A stretch of DNA of 64,000 nucleotides from Roseivivax sp. GX 12232 (GTDB taxonomy: Bacteria; Pseudomonadota; Alphaproteobacteria; Rhodobacterales; Rhodobacteraceae). The translations under genes and the position numbers were made by a program. Location of the stretch: the NCBI RefSeq assembly GCF_021272185.1, contig NZ_JAJSEC010000003.1, positions 124,001-188,000 of the forward strand, given 5' to 3'. The notes beneath the pieces were generated by a model, which had not been told where the DNA came from, searched no databases, and saw nothing but the letters and a program-made list of their open reading frames with translations. Below are positions 55,139 to 63,482 of the stretch, piece by piece; the stretch's first letter is position 1; each line of letters starts with the position of its first letter.

Positions 55139-56152
55139 ATGGCGCGTTTCACGCTCATCACGCTGTCGCTCGTGGCGCTCCTGGCGCTGGGGGTCGTCTT
55201 TGGCGGGGCGCTGGCCTGGGCGGCGCTGGCCTATATCACCCTGGTGGCCTTCTTCCTCGACCGGCTGGGGGCGCTTGCCGCGCCCGATGCGCCCGAGGGG
55301 GCGGAATTTCCCGCGGGGCTCGCGCTGTCGGTGACGCTCGGGGTCTTGCATTTCCCGCTACTCTTCGGTGGCGCGCTGGCGCTTGCGGCGGGCGGGCGGG
55401 GCCTCGCCGAGGCCGCGGCGCTGTTCTTCGGGCTGGCGCTCTTCCTGGGGCAGGTCAGCATGGCCAACGCCCATGAGCTGATCCACCGGCCGGGCCGGGG
55501 TCCGCGCGCCTTAGGCGTCGCGGTCTACGTGAGCCTGCTTTTCGGGCATCACGCCTCGGCGCATCGGCTGGTGCACCATGTCCACGCGGCGACCAAGCGC
55601 GACCCCAATTCCGCGCGCCTGGGCGAAGGCTTCTGGCGCTTCGCGCTCCGGGCCTGGCGGGGCAGCTTCCGGGCGGGCTACCGGGCCGAGGCCAAGCGCG
55701 CCGCCCGCGCGGGCCGGCCCTCCTGGCGCACGCCTTACGCGCTTTATCTCGGCGGCGGGCTCGTGGCCTTCCTGAGCGTTCTGGCGGCGGGCGGTTGGCG
55801 GGCGGCGCTGATCTACGGGGCGCTTTGCCTTTACGCGCAGCTTCAGCTCCTGCTGTCCGATTACGTGCAGCACTACGGGCTGCGGCGGCGGCCCGGCAAG
55901 GCGGGCCGGCCCGAGCCCATGGGCGCGCGGCACAGCTGGAACGCGCCGCAGGGCTTCTCGGGCGCGCTCATGCTGAACGCGCCGCGGCATTCGGACCACC
56001 ACGCGCATCCCGGGCGCGCCTATCCCGGCCTGCGGCTCGACCGCGCGGAGATGCCGATCCTGCCGCAATCGCTGCCGGTCATGGCGGTGATCGCGCTGGT
56101 GCCGCCGGTCTGGCGGCGGATGATGGACCGCCGGGCGCGGGCCTGGCGGTGA
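55139..56152 (+). CDS. AlkB-like integral-membrane monooxygenase
   Basis: 337 residues with about six membrane helices. Histidine boxes of the alkane hydroxylase family are complete: NAHELIHRPG, HHASAHRLVHHVHAATKRDP followed by SARLGEGFWRF, DYVQHYGL, and MGARHSWNA with RHSDHHAHP. These bind a non-heme diiron centre. The protein is shorter than classical AlkB (~400) mainly at the N-terminus, so its substrate could be a medium-chain alkane, a fatty acid or another lipid. The start follows TGGAGGCCC. It is divergent from fdsB. No rubredoxin gene is next to it. Confidence 0.85.
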   Translation: MARFTLITLSLVALLALGVVFGGALAWAALAYITLVAFFLDRLGALAAPDAPEGAEFPAGLALSVTLGVLHFPLLFGGALALAAGGRGLAEAAALFFGLALFLGQVSMANAHELIHRPGRGPRALGVAVYVSLLFGHHASAHRLVHHVHAATKRDPNSARLGEGFWRFALRAWRGSFRAGYRAEAKRAARAGRPSWRTPYALYLGGGLVAFLSVLAAGGWRAALIYGALCLYAQLQLLLSDYVQHYGLRRRPGKAGRPEPMGARHSWNAPQGFSGALMLNAPRHSDHHAHPGRAYPGLRLDRAEMPILPQSLPVMAVIALVPPVWRRMMDRRARAWR

Positions 56153-56193
56153 TCCCTTCCGCAGAAGGGGGCGCTCGTGTCAGACTGAAGGAC

Positions 56194-56613
56194 ATGAGAC
56201 CGCGTGTTTTCCTTCTCGCCCTGACCCTCGCGCTGGGGTTTCTGACCGCCGCTGCAGCCCCGCCCGCGCGGGCGCTCGAGGCGCCGATGACCGCGGCGGA
56301 GTTCGAAGCCTATGTGACCGGGCGCACGCTGACCTTCTCGGAGGCCGGGCAGCCCTACGGGATCGAGCGCTACCTGCCGGACCGGCGGGTGCGCTGGTCC
56401 TTCCTCGACGGCGCCTGCAAGGAGGGGCGCTGGTTCCCGCAAGGCGAGCGCATCTGCTTTGTCTACGAGGACGACCCGATGCCGCAGTGCTGGCGCTTCT
56501 TCCGCGAGCCCGGCGGGCTTCGGGCGCTTTTCGACGGGGGCGGGGCGACCGAGCTTTACGAGGCCGAGAGCCAGGGCGAGATGCTCTGCCTCGGCCCCGA
56601 GGTCGGGGTCTAG
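56194..56613 (+). CDS. Secreted protein of unknown function
   Basis: 139 residues with signal peptide MRPRVFLLALTLALGFLTA (cleavage near PPARALEAP). The mature part has MTAAEFEAYVTGRTLTF, then PYGIERYLPDRRVRWSFLDGAC, RICFVYEDDPMPQCWRFFRE and a terminal EMLCLGPEVG. Four cysteines probably form disulfides. Related alphaproteobacterial proteins of this length exist but have no established function as far as I know. The AAGGA site precedes the ATG, 41 bases after the AlkB-like gene; cotranscription is possible. Confidence 0.8.
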   Translation: MRPRVFLLALTLALGFLTAAAAPPARALEAPMTAAEFEAYVTGRTLTFSEAGQPYGIERYLPDRRVRWSFLDGACKEGRWFPQGERICFVYEDDPMPQCWRFFREPGGLRALFDGGGATELYEAESQGEMLCLGPEVGV

Positions 56614-56667
56614 GCGCGGGCGGTCAGCCGGCGCTCGCCACGCGACAGCCCCAGCTCAAACCGCCCG

Positions 56668-57579
56668 TCACGGGTTCTCATGCACCGCGCAGCGGCAGCC
56701 CCGGGCGCGCAGCCCGTCGCAAAGCTTGCCTGCCGCCTCCGGCGTCTCGACGCCCAGCCGCGCCATGACGTAGCCCTGCCGCCCCGCCACCCGATGCGCC
56801 ACCGACACCAGTTCCAGCGGTGCGCTCTCGGCCAGCGCCCGGCAGGCGCGGGTCCGGGCGCGGAAGGCCGCGCGGGCGGCCTCGGCGTCGGGCCCGAAGG
56901 CCAGCTGCACGCCCCAGGGCGCGTGGTCGCGCTCGGGCGCGGGGTAGGGGCTGAGCCGCCGCGTCCGGGCCAGCGCGCGGCAGGCCGGCTCGAAGGGCGC
57001 CGCGCCGTCGAGCCGGAAATCGGGTGCCTCGGGCGGGGCGTCGCGCCAGGTCTCGGCGCTGAGCCCGGTGATGATCCGCACGTAGTCGCGGGTCTCGGGC
57101 GGCAGCGGGCGTTTTTCGCGGACATGCGCCGCGGTGCGCGCTTCGCCCGCGTTATAGGCCGCCGCCGCCAGCCCGGGATTGCCGAAGCGGCGGGTCAGCT
57201 CGCCCAGGTAATGGGCGGAATATTCCAGCGCCTCGGCGGGGTTGAGACTGTCGGTGAGCCCGCGCCGCGCGGCGGTTCTGTCGATGAACTGCGCGATGCC
57301 CCGTGCCGCGGCGGGCGAGAGGGCATTCGGGTCGAAGCGGCTTTCCTGCCAGAGGAGCCGCGCGAAGAAATGCGGGTCGATGCCATGGGTCCGCGCGAAG
57401 CTGCCGATCGCCGCGCAGGTGTCGTAGACCTGATGCGCGGGCCGGATGCAGAGCGCGGCACTGAACCGCCCCGCCGAGCAGAGCGTGCCGGGATCGCGCG
57501 GGCCCGCGCCGGGCGCCGGGCCCGGCAGTGCGGGCGCCAGGAGGCAGGCGAGGAGAAGGGCTCTGAGGGCGCGGCGCAT
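56668..57579 (-). CDS. Lytic transglycosylase, SLT domain
   Basis: 303 residues with a signal peptide (MRRALRALLLACLLAPALPG). The goose-lysozyme-like SLT domain reads FFARLLWQESRFDPNALS, with the catalytic Glu in QES, then AAARGIAQFIDRTAARRG, and GLAAAAYNAGEARTAAHV (the AYNAG motif) and ETRDYVRIITG. The C-terminal ~110 residues look like a SPOR-type peptidoglycan-binding domain (WGVQLAFGPDAEAARAAFR, YVMARLGVETPEAAGKLCD). It cleaves murein glycan strands in the periplasm. Convergent with the secreted protein gene and divergent from ftsY. Confidence 0.92.
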   Translation of the reverse strand: MRRALRALLLACLLAPALPGPAPGAGPRDPGTLCSAGRFSAALCIRPAHQVYDTCAAIGSFARTHGIDPHFFARLLWQESRFDPNALSPAAARGIAQFIDRTAARRGLTDSLNPAEALEYSAHYLGELTRRFGNPGLAAAAYNAGEARTAAHVREKRPLPPETRDYVRIITGLSAETWRDAPPEAPDFRLDGAAPFEPACRALARTRRLSPYPAPERDHAPWGVQLAFGPDAEAARAAFRARTRACRALAESAPLELVSVAHRVAGRQGYVMARLGVETPEAAGKLCDGLRARGCRCAVHENP

Positions 57580-57685
57580 GGCGCCAGTCTAAGGGCCGCC
57601 GCCGCCGCCCGGTCAACGGGCCTTTTCCTCGGGCGGGTGAGGGGATAGGTGAAAAGGGTCTGGAAGCGCGCGAGGCCCCCCTCAG

Positions 57686-59281
57686 ATGTCCTTTTTCGGC
57701 AAGCTGAAATCCCGGTTGTTCAAATCCTCCTCGAAGCTCGAGGAGGGGCTCGACGCGATTGTCGCCGAGGGCGGCAGCGCCGAGCCGGAGGCCCCCGAGG
57801 CGGAGACCCGCCGGGAGGGTGAGGGGCAGGCCGGGCAGGCCGGACCGGAGACGGGGGCTGCAGAGGCGCCCGCCGAGACGCCGCCTGCGCCCGAGAGCGC
57901 CGAGGAAGCCCCCCGTCCGTCCGAGGATACCCCGCCGTCCGAGCCCGCGCCGCGCGACGGTGGTCCCGCAGAGCAGACCGAGGCTCCCGCGCCAGAGCCC
58001 GAGACCCCGGAGACCCGCCCCGAGGCGCCCGCGCCCGAAGCCGCTCCGCGCCCGGAGGCTCCCGAGAATAAAGCGCCCGAGCCGAGGCCGACGTCCGAAG
58101 AGGCGCCGCAGGCCCCCGAGAGCGACCCGGCACCGACGCCGCGCCCTGACGCAAAGGAGCCGGCCAAGACTGCACCCGCGCCGCGGGCGGAGAGCCAGAC
58201 GCCCGCGCCCGAGGCACGCCCTGCAAGCACCAAGCCTGCCGACACGGCACCGCCCAAGAGCGACGCCCCCGCACCCGCAGCCCATAACGACGCCGCCCTT
58301 CAAAGCGACACCCCCCGCAGCGACCCCGCCCCCGCGGGCCCCGCGCCGATCGGCGTCGAGGCGGCCGCCCCCGCGCCCGAACCCGAAGCGCCCAAGGGCG
58401 GCATGCTCTCGCGGCTCTTCGGGCGGCGCGACACTCCGGGCGAGACCCGCCGGGCGCTCGACGACGACATGCTCGAAAGCCTCGAGGAGCTGCTCATCGC
58501 CGCCGACATGGGCGTCGAGACCGCTCTGCGCGTCACCGCCAACATGGCCGAGGGGCGCATGGGCAAGCGGCTCTCCTCGCGCGAGATCAAGGAGCTCCTG
58601 GCGACCGAGATCGCCCGCATCATGGAGCCCGTGGCCAAGCCGCTGCCGCTTTATCCCTCGAAGCCGCAGGTGGTGCTGGTCGTGGGCGTGAACGGCTCGG
58701 GCAAGACCACCACCATCGGCAAGCTCGCCAGCCAGTTCCGCGCCGCAGGCAAATCGGTGGTCATCGCCGCCGGCGACACCTTCCGCGCCGCGGCGGTCGA
58801 ACAGCTGCAGGTCTGGGGCGACCGCGCCGGGGTGCCGGTCCTGACCGCGCCCGAGGGCTCGGACCCCGCAAGCCTCGCCTTCGACGCCATGGGCAAGGCC
58901 CAGTCCGAGGGCGCCGACCTGCTGATGATCGACACCGCCGGGCGGCTGCAGAACCGCGCGGACCTCATGGCGGAGCTGGAAAAGATCGTCCGGGTGATCC
59001 GCAAGAAAGATCCCGACGCGCCGCACAACACGCTCCTCGTGCTGGATGCGACCACCGGGCAGAACGCGCTGAACCAGGTCGAGACCTTCCAGAAGCTCGC
59101 CGATGTCTCGGGGCTGGTGATGACCAAGCTCGACGGCACCGCCAAGGGCGGCGTGCTGGTGGCCTTGGCCGACCGCTTCGGGCTGCCGATCCACGCCATC
59201 GGCGTGGGCGAGCAGATCGACGACCTGGCGCCCTTCGACCCCGAGGAGTTCGCCGCGGCCCTGACCGGGGTGGGCGCGTGA
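57686..59281 (+). CDS. ftsY: Signal recognition particle receptor FtsY
   Basis: 531 residues. The first ~235 form a Pro/Glu/Ala-rich acidic A domain with low complexity, longer than usual. The N domain starts at [19 protein letters not shown] domain: [17 protein letters not shown] (G1, about 333), [31 protein letters not shown] (G3), [15 protein letters not shown] (G4) and [13 protein letters not shown]. It docks SRP-ribosome complexes at the membrane. The start ATG at 57686 precedes the typical [11 protein letters not shown] membrane-targeting helix; no good ribosome site is visible. The GNAT gene overlaps its stop. Confidence 0.96.
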   Translation: MSFFGKLKSRLFKSSSKLEEGLDAIVAEGGSAEPEAPEAETRREGEGQAGQAGPETGAAEAPAETPPAPESAEEAPRPSEDTPPSEPAPRDGGPAEQTEAPAPEPETPETRPEAPAPEAAPRPEAPENKAPEPRPTSEEAPQAPESDPAPTPRPDAKEPAKTAPAPRAESQTPAPEARPASTKPADTAPPKSDAPAPAAHNDAALQSDTPRSDPAPAGPAPIGVEAAAPAPEPEAPKGGMLSRLFGRRDTPGETRRALDDDMLESLEELLIAADMGVETALRVTANMAEGRMGKRLSSREIKELLATEIARIMEPVAKPLPLYPSKPQVVLVVGVNGSGKTTTIGKLASQFRAAGKSVVIAAGDTFRAAAVEQLQVWGDRAGVPVLTAPEGSDPASLAFDAMGKAQSEGADLLMIDTAGRLQNRADLMAELEKIVRVIRKKDPDAPHNTLLVLDATTGQNALNQVETFQKLADVSGLVMTKLDGTAKGGVLVALADRFGLPIHAIGVGEQIDDLAPFDPEEFAAALTGVGA

Positions 59282-59673
59282 GCCTGACCTGGTCCGACCA
59301 GGTGCCCGCCGTGGGCGAATACACCGAGCTGCGCCGGCTCGCCGGGCTCGGGCGGCGCGCGCCGGGCGCAGCGGCGCGCGGGCTCGAGGGCTCGCTGGCC
59401 GCCGTCTCGGTGCGCAGCCGCGGGCGGCTGGTCGGCATGGGAAGGATCGTCGGCGACGGCGGCTGTTTCGCCCAGGTCGTGGACATCGCCACCGACCCGG
59501 GCTTTCGCGGCCAGGGCATCGCCACGGGGGTGCTGGAGCGGCTCATGGCCTGGGCCGAGGCCGAGCTGCCGGCCTCCTGCCACCTGAGCCTGATCGCGGA
59601 CCCCGGGGCCTTCGAGCTCTACAAGCGCTTCGGCTTCGAGATCCGCACCGGGATGGCGCGGACGCTGCCGTGA
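59278..59673 (+). CDS. GNAT family N-acetyltransferase
   Basis: 131 residues. The acetyl-CoA loop GFRGQGIATGVLERLM is clear (Q/R-x-x-G-x-G/A), preceded by VVDIATDP and followed by SLIADPGAFELYKRFGF, the canonical GNAT motif B. The GTG start overlaps the ftsY stop (GTGA), so translation is coupled. Substrate is unknown. C-terminal RTGMARTLP is typical for small-molecule GNAT enzymes. Confidence 0.9.
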   Translation: MSLTWSDQVPAVGEYTELRRLAGLGRRAPGAAARGLEGSLAAVSVRSRGRLVGMGRIVGDGGCFAQVVDIATDPGFRGQGIATGVLERLMAWAEAELPASCHLSLIADPGAFELYKRFGFEIRTGMARTLP

Positions 59674-59734
59674 GCGGCGCGGCCCTGCCGGCAGGCGCGG
59701 CGGGCCAGGCGCCCGGGCGCGCGACAGGGCGGGC

Positions 59735-60223
59735 TCAGCGCTCCTGCAGGGTGTCGCGCACGAAGCGCCGCAGGAGCCACATCACCACCACGGTCAGCGT
59801 CGTCGCCAGCGCCGCCAGCGGCACGTTGCCGGTCCCGCAGGAGAGCCCCACGGCGCCCGCCATCCACATGCCCGCGCCGGTCGTCAGCCCGCGCACCTGC
59901 GCGCCCTGGGTGATGATCGAGCCCGCCGCGAGGAAGGCCACGCCCGCGGTCACCGCCTCGATCACGCGGATCGGATCGACCCGCAGCGCATCGCCCGCCG
60001 CCTTCTCGTCCAGCGCCATGAGGTCGAAGGCGATCAGGGTGAACAGGCAGGCGGCGATCGAGATCAGGATATGCGTGCGCAGGCCCGCGGGCTTGTCATG
60101 GGCCTCGCGCTCCCAGCCGATCACCGCGCCAAGCAGCGCCGCGGCCATGAGCCGGAAAAGCGCCGCGGGCAGCGAGGTCGCGGCAAAGGTCGTGAGCAGT
60201 TCGGTGCGCACAAGGTCGAGCAT
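59735..60223 (-). CDS. MgtC/SapB family membrane protein
   Basis: 162 residues with four to five helices. Signature: LLGAVIGWEREAHDKPAGLRTHILI, then TAGVAFLAAGSIITQG and GLTTGAGMWMAGAVGLSCG, closely matching the MgtC N-terminal domain. The C-terminal cytoplasmic ACT-like domain of virulence MgtC proteins is missing; it ends after VVVMWLLRRFVRD. Function is probably in magnesium or membrane homeostasis. The start follows GAGGAGG. Divergent from the EamA transporter gene. Confidence 0.88.
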   Translation of the reverse strand: MLDLVRTELLTTFAATSLPAALFRLMAAALLGAVIGWEREAHDKPAGLRTHILISIAACLFTLIAFDLMALDEKAAGDALRVDPIRVIEAVTAGVAFLAAGSIITQGAQVRGLTTGAGMWMAGAVGLSCGTGNVPLAALATTLTVVVMWLLRRFVRDTLQER

Positions 60224-60343
60224 CTGGGCCTCCTCGGGGATCTGCGGGTCTGACGCGGGCCCAACGCGCGCCCCGTGCGCGCGGTTGCGCGGGACGGGCT
60301 TCGGGACGGGCCGCGGCGCCGCCCCAACCGCCGGGATGCGCCC

Positions 60344-61246
60344 ATGAGCGCCTGGCTTCTCTCGCTCGAGGGCACCGAGGCGGGGCATCACCTCGCCATG
60401 GCGCTGGCGCTGCTCGCGGCCTTCCTGCACGCGGTCTTCGGGGCGCTGCAGAAGGGCCGACACGACCCCTGGCTCTCGCGCGGGGCGATCGACATCTCCT
60501 ACGGGCTCATGGCCGCGCCCATGGCGCTGTTCCTCGTGCCCTGGCCCGAGCCGCACATGTGGCCGATCTTTGCCGGGGCCTTCGCGATCCACACGGTCTA
60601 CAAGATCCTGCAGGCGCTGGCCTATACCCGCGGGGCCTATACCGTGGTCTATCCGGTGGTGCGCGGCAGCTCGCCCTTCTTCGCGGTGATCGGCGCCTAT
60701 CTTCTCTTCGGAGAGACCTTCGCGCCGATGCAATGGCTGGGCGTTGGCGTGCTCATGGCGGGTATCTTCGGGCTCGCGGTCTACAATTACATCTTCCTCG
60801 AACAGGGCCGCGCGACGCTGGGCCCGGCCCTGGCCTTCGCGGTGGCGACCGGGCTCTTCGTGGCGCTTTACACCACCTATGACGCCTTCGGCATCCGCTC
60901 GACCGCCGATCCTTTCACCTTCCTGGCCTGGTTCTTCATGATCGACGGCATCGCCATGCCGATCTTCGCGGCTTTCCGTTACGCGCGGATGCCCGATCCG
61001 CCGCCGCCCGGGCCGCTGGCCCTGCGCGGGCTGATCGGCGGCATGGTGGCCTTCCTGAGCTTCGGGTCGATCATGCTGGCGACCCGGCTCGACAAGGTCG
61101 GCGAGGCGGCGGTCCTGCGCGAGACCTCGACGGTCTTCGCCGCGCTGATCGGCTGGATCGTCCTGAAAGAGACGGTGGGGCCCCGGCGCATCTTCCTGAT
61201 GACCCTGATCGCGCTTGGCGCGGTCATCGTTGAGTTCGGCGGCTGA
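60344..61246 (+). CDS. EamA/DMT-superfamily transporter
   Basis: 300 residues with ten predicted helices in two EamA repeats. The first repeat ends AYTVVYPVVRGSSPFFAVIG and YLLFGETFAPMQWLGVGVL; the second with EAAVLRETSTVFAALIGW and LKETVGPRRIFLMTLIALG. Both have the characteristic E-T/R glycine-proline turn pattern. Substrate is a small metabolite of unknown identity. The ATG at 60344 was chosen over longer frames because the helical repeat starts soon after; the purine GGGATGCG lies close. ispZ starts 38 bases downstream. Confidence 0.88.
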   Translation: MSAWLLSLEGTEAGHHLAMALALLAAFLHAVFGALQKGRHDPWLSRGAIDISYGLMAAPMALFLVPWPEPHMWPIFAGAFAIHTVYKILQALAYTRGAYTVVYPVVRGSSPFFAVIGAYLLFGETFAPMQWLGVGVLMAGIFGLAVYNYIFLEQGRATLGPALAFAVATGLFVALYTTYDAFGIRSTADPFTFLAWFFMIDGIAMPIFAAFRYARMPDPPPPGPLALRGLIGGMVAFLSFGSIMLATRLDKVGEAAVLRETSTVFAALIGWIVLKETVGPRRIFLMTLIALGAVIVEFGG

Positions 61247-61284
61247 GCGCCCCATATCCCCCGGAAACCAAAGTGAGGACGAAG

Positions 61285-61887
61285 ATGAGCGACCGGCGCG
61301 AGGTCAACCCGCTAGTGAAGACGGCCCTGGAGCTGGGCCCGGTGATCCTGTTCTTCGCGGCCTACCTCTGGCTGAAGGACGAGGTCTTCACCATCGGCGG
61401 CAGGGAATACGACGGCTTCATCGTGGTCACCGCGGGCTTCATCCCGGTGATCCTGGCCTCGACCGCGGCGCTCTGGGCGCTGACCGGGCACCTGAGCCGG
61501 ATGCAGCTCGTGACCGCGGTGCTGATCGTGGTCTTCGGCGGGCTCTCGGTCTGGCTCAACGACGAGCGGTTCTTCAAGATGAAGCCGACGCTGATCTACC
61601 TGCTGTTCGGCGGTGTTCTCGGCATCGGGCTGATGCGCGGGCAGAGCTACCTGCGCTCGCTGATGGAGGGGCTGATGCCGCTCCAGGAGGCCGGTTGGAT
61701 GAAGCTGACGAAGCGGCTCTGCGGGTTCTTCTTCGCGCTGGCGCTGCTGAACGAGCTGGTCTGGCGGACGATGTCGACCGAGAGCTGGGTCTACTTCAAG
61801 ACCTTCGGCCTGACCGCGGCGCTGTTCCTGTTCTTCCTCGCGCAAAGCGCGCTCTTCCGCGACTACGCGGTGGAGGAGGAAGAGTAG
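61285..61887 (+). CDS. ispZ: Inner membrane septation protein (IspZ/YciB)
   Basis: 200 residues with five to six helices. Diagnostic parts: LVKTALELGPVILFFAAYL, KPTLIYLLFGGVLGIGL, GWMKLTKRLCGFFFALALLNELVWR and STESWVYFKTFGLTAALFLFF. YciB/IspZ proteins affect septum formation and envelope integrity. The start follows GTGAGGACGAAG. The acidic C-terminus VEEEE ends inside the end of the convergent imuA gene (25-base overlap). Confidence 0.95.
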   Translation: MSDRREVNPLVKTALELGPVILFFAAYLWLKDEVFTIGGREYDGFIVVTAGFIPVILASTAALWALTGHLSRMQLVTAVLIVVFGGLSVWLNDERFFKMKPTLIYLLFGGVLGIGLMRGQSYLRSLMEGLMPLQEAGWMKLTKRLCGFFFALALLNELVWRTMSTESWVYFKTFGLTAALFLFFLAQSALFRDYAVEEEE

Positions 61888-62486
61888 GGCGTCGCTGACC
61901 AAGCCGGGTTCGCGGGCGCGCCGGGGCCGCGGGACAGGGTGAAGGCGCGGGGCGGGGCCATGCGGGCGCGCAGCCGCTCGGCCTGCCAGCGGGTCCGGGC
62001 GGGCGCATGCTCCGGGGTCAGCCGCCAGCGGCTCTCGACCCCCGCCGCGCCGCCGGGATCGGGGGTCAGCAACAGCCCCGTCGGGCGCAGCCCGCCCTGG
62101 CTGCCGGCCTCGGCGGCGAGCTGCAGGCGCCGCACCGGGGTCAGCGCGGGCGGCGCATCGAGATCGGCCACCGCCAGCGCCGTGGCGCCCGAGCGCAGCG
62201 TCTCCTCCAGCGCCCAGAGCCGGTCGGCCGGGCGCCGCGCGGCCACGAAGAGAAGCCGCCCGGGGTCGCAATAGGGCGCCAGCCCCTCGGCGGCGAGCCC
62301 GGCGGCCTCGGCGTCTCCGATCCAGACCACCGCCCCCGTGCAGCGCCCGGCCAGCGCCGCGGCGAAGGCATGGCGGCCAAGCCCGCAGGCCTCGTGCACC
62401 CGGCCCTCGGTCAGGCGGATGTCCCCGACAAGCGTCAGGGCCGGCGCGGCGGTCTGGGGTTTGCGGGCAAGGAGCGTGTCGGGCAT
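61863..62486 (-). CDS. imuA: ImuA-like SOS mutagenesis protein
   Basis: 207 residues of the RecA-like ImuA family: DIRLTEGRVHEACGLGRHAF, VVWIGDAEAAGLAAEGL, GRLLFVAARRPADRLWALEE, and the C-terminal RTRWQAERLRARMAPPRAF. It lacks a Walker A loop, which is normal for ImuA. In other bacteria ImuA works with ImuB and DnaE2 in translesion synthesis. Here the downstream gene is the convergent ispZ, so imuB does not follow. A GTTC-N7-GTTC LexA box lies 18-32 bases before the start codon, supporting SOS control. The start at 62486 gives MPDTLLARK. Confidence 0.83.
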   Translation of the reverse strand: MPDTLLARKPQTAAPALTLVGDIRLTEGRVHEACGLGRHAFAAALAGRCTGAVVWIGDAEAAGLAAEGLAPYCDPGRLLFVAARRPADRLWALEETLRSGATALAVADLDAPPALTPVRRLQLAAEAGSQGGLRPTGLLLTPDPGGAAGVESRWRLTPEHAPARTRWQAERLRARMAPPRAFTLSRGPGAPANPAWSATPYSSSSTA

Positions 62487-62503
62487 GGGCTCAAATGTAG
62501 CGT

Positions 62504-62518
62504 GTTCCTATTTTGTTC
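62504..62518. promoter_or_regulatory. LexA-type SOS box upstream of imuA
   Basis: GTTC-CTATTTT-GTTC matches the alphaproteobacterial SOS operator GTTC-N7-GTTC exactly. It lies in an AT-richer patch, 18 bases upstream of the imuA ATG on the minus strand and about 100 bases before modA on the other side. Confidence 0.82.
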
Positions 62519-62620
62519 TCAAGTGCGACGCGACAGGGCAGCGACCAAAGGCGGCTTGCCGGGCGGGCCGGCCGCATGCCACCCATGGGCGCAGGACCCC
62601 TGCCGGAGCCGGACCCGCCG

Positions 62621-63466
62621 ATGCGCCTTCTGCCGCTTCTACTCCTGATGATCCTCGGTGCCGGCCTGCCGGCGCGGGGGGCGGAGCTGACCGTCTTTGC
62701 CGCCGCCTCGACTCGCGAGGTGCTGGAAGCCGCGGCGGCGCGCTACGCCGAGACCCGGGACGTCACGATCCGCGTCGCCCCGGCGGGCAGCGCCACGCTC
62801 GCCCGGCAGATCGCCCGGGGCGCCCCGGCGGATCTGTTCGTTTCGGCCAATCCGGGCTGGATGGACTGGCTGGAAGGCGAGGGCGCGCTGGCGGGGGCGC
62901 CGCAGGTGCTCTTCGGCAATCGGCTGGTGTTGATCGGCCATGGCGCGGGGCCGGATGAGGCGCTCGGTGACGCGGCGGAGGCGCCCGGCGGGCAGGGGGG
63001 TGACACGGCATCGGACCCCTCCGCCACCCAAAGCGCAGACCTGCCCGAGGTCACCCGGACCACCCCGATCCTCGAGCGGCTCGGCCCCGAAGGGCGGCTC
63101 GCGGTGGCGCTGACCGACGCGGTGCCGGCGGGGCTCTATGCCCGGGCGGCGCTCGAGAGCCTGGGCCTCTGGGAGGGGCTCGCCCCCCGGCTGGCCGAGA
63201 CCGACAGCGTCCGCGCGGCGCTCGCGCTGGTGGCGCTCGGCGAGGCGCCCCTGGGCGTGGTCTATGCCACCGACGCCCGGGCCGAGCCCCGGGTGCAAGC
63301 CCTCGCGGTCTTCCCCGAGACCAGCCACCCGCCGATCCGCTACCCGGCCGCGGTCACCCGCTCCGCCCGCGCCCCCGAGGCCGCCGCGGCCTTCCTGGAC
63401 TGGCTCGCCGGGCCCGAGGCCCAGGCCATCTACCGGCGCCACGGCTTCCCGCCGGTGCCGGACTAG
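62621..63466 (+). CDS. modA: Molybdate ABC transporter substrate-binding protein
   Basis: 281 residues with signal peptide MRLLPLLLLMILGAGLPARG. ModA signatures: ELTVFAAASTREVLEAAA, APAGSATLARQIARGAP with oxyanion ligands, DLFVSANPGWMDWLE, then VALTDAVPAGLYARAALES and GVVYATDARAEPRVQ. An insertion at about 107-150 (PDEALGDAAEAPGGQGG and SDPSATQSADLPEV) makes it ~30 residues longer than usual. It binds molybdate or tungstate in the periplasm; the cofactor need would include the molybdenum formate dehydrogenase. modB starts 16 bases later. No ModE palindrome is visible upstream. Confidence 0.93.
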   Translation: MRLLPLLLLMILGAGLPARGAELTVFAAASTREVLEAAAARYAETRDVTIRVAPAGSATLARQIARGAPADLFVSANPGWMDWLEGEGALAGAPQVLFGNRLVLIGHGAGPDEALGDAAEAPGGQGGDTASDPSATQSADLPEVTRTTPILERLGPEGRLAVALTDAVPAGLYARAALESLGLWEGLAPRLAETDSVRAALALVALGEAPLGVVYATDARAEPRVQALAVFPETSHPPIRYPAAVTRSARAPEAAAAFLDWLAGPEAQAIYRRHGFPPVPD

Positions 63467-63482
63467 GGTATCGGCAGAAGGG

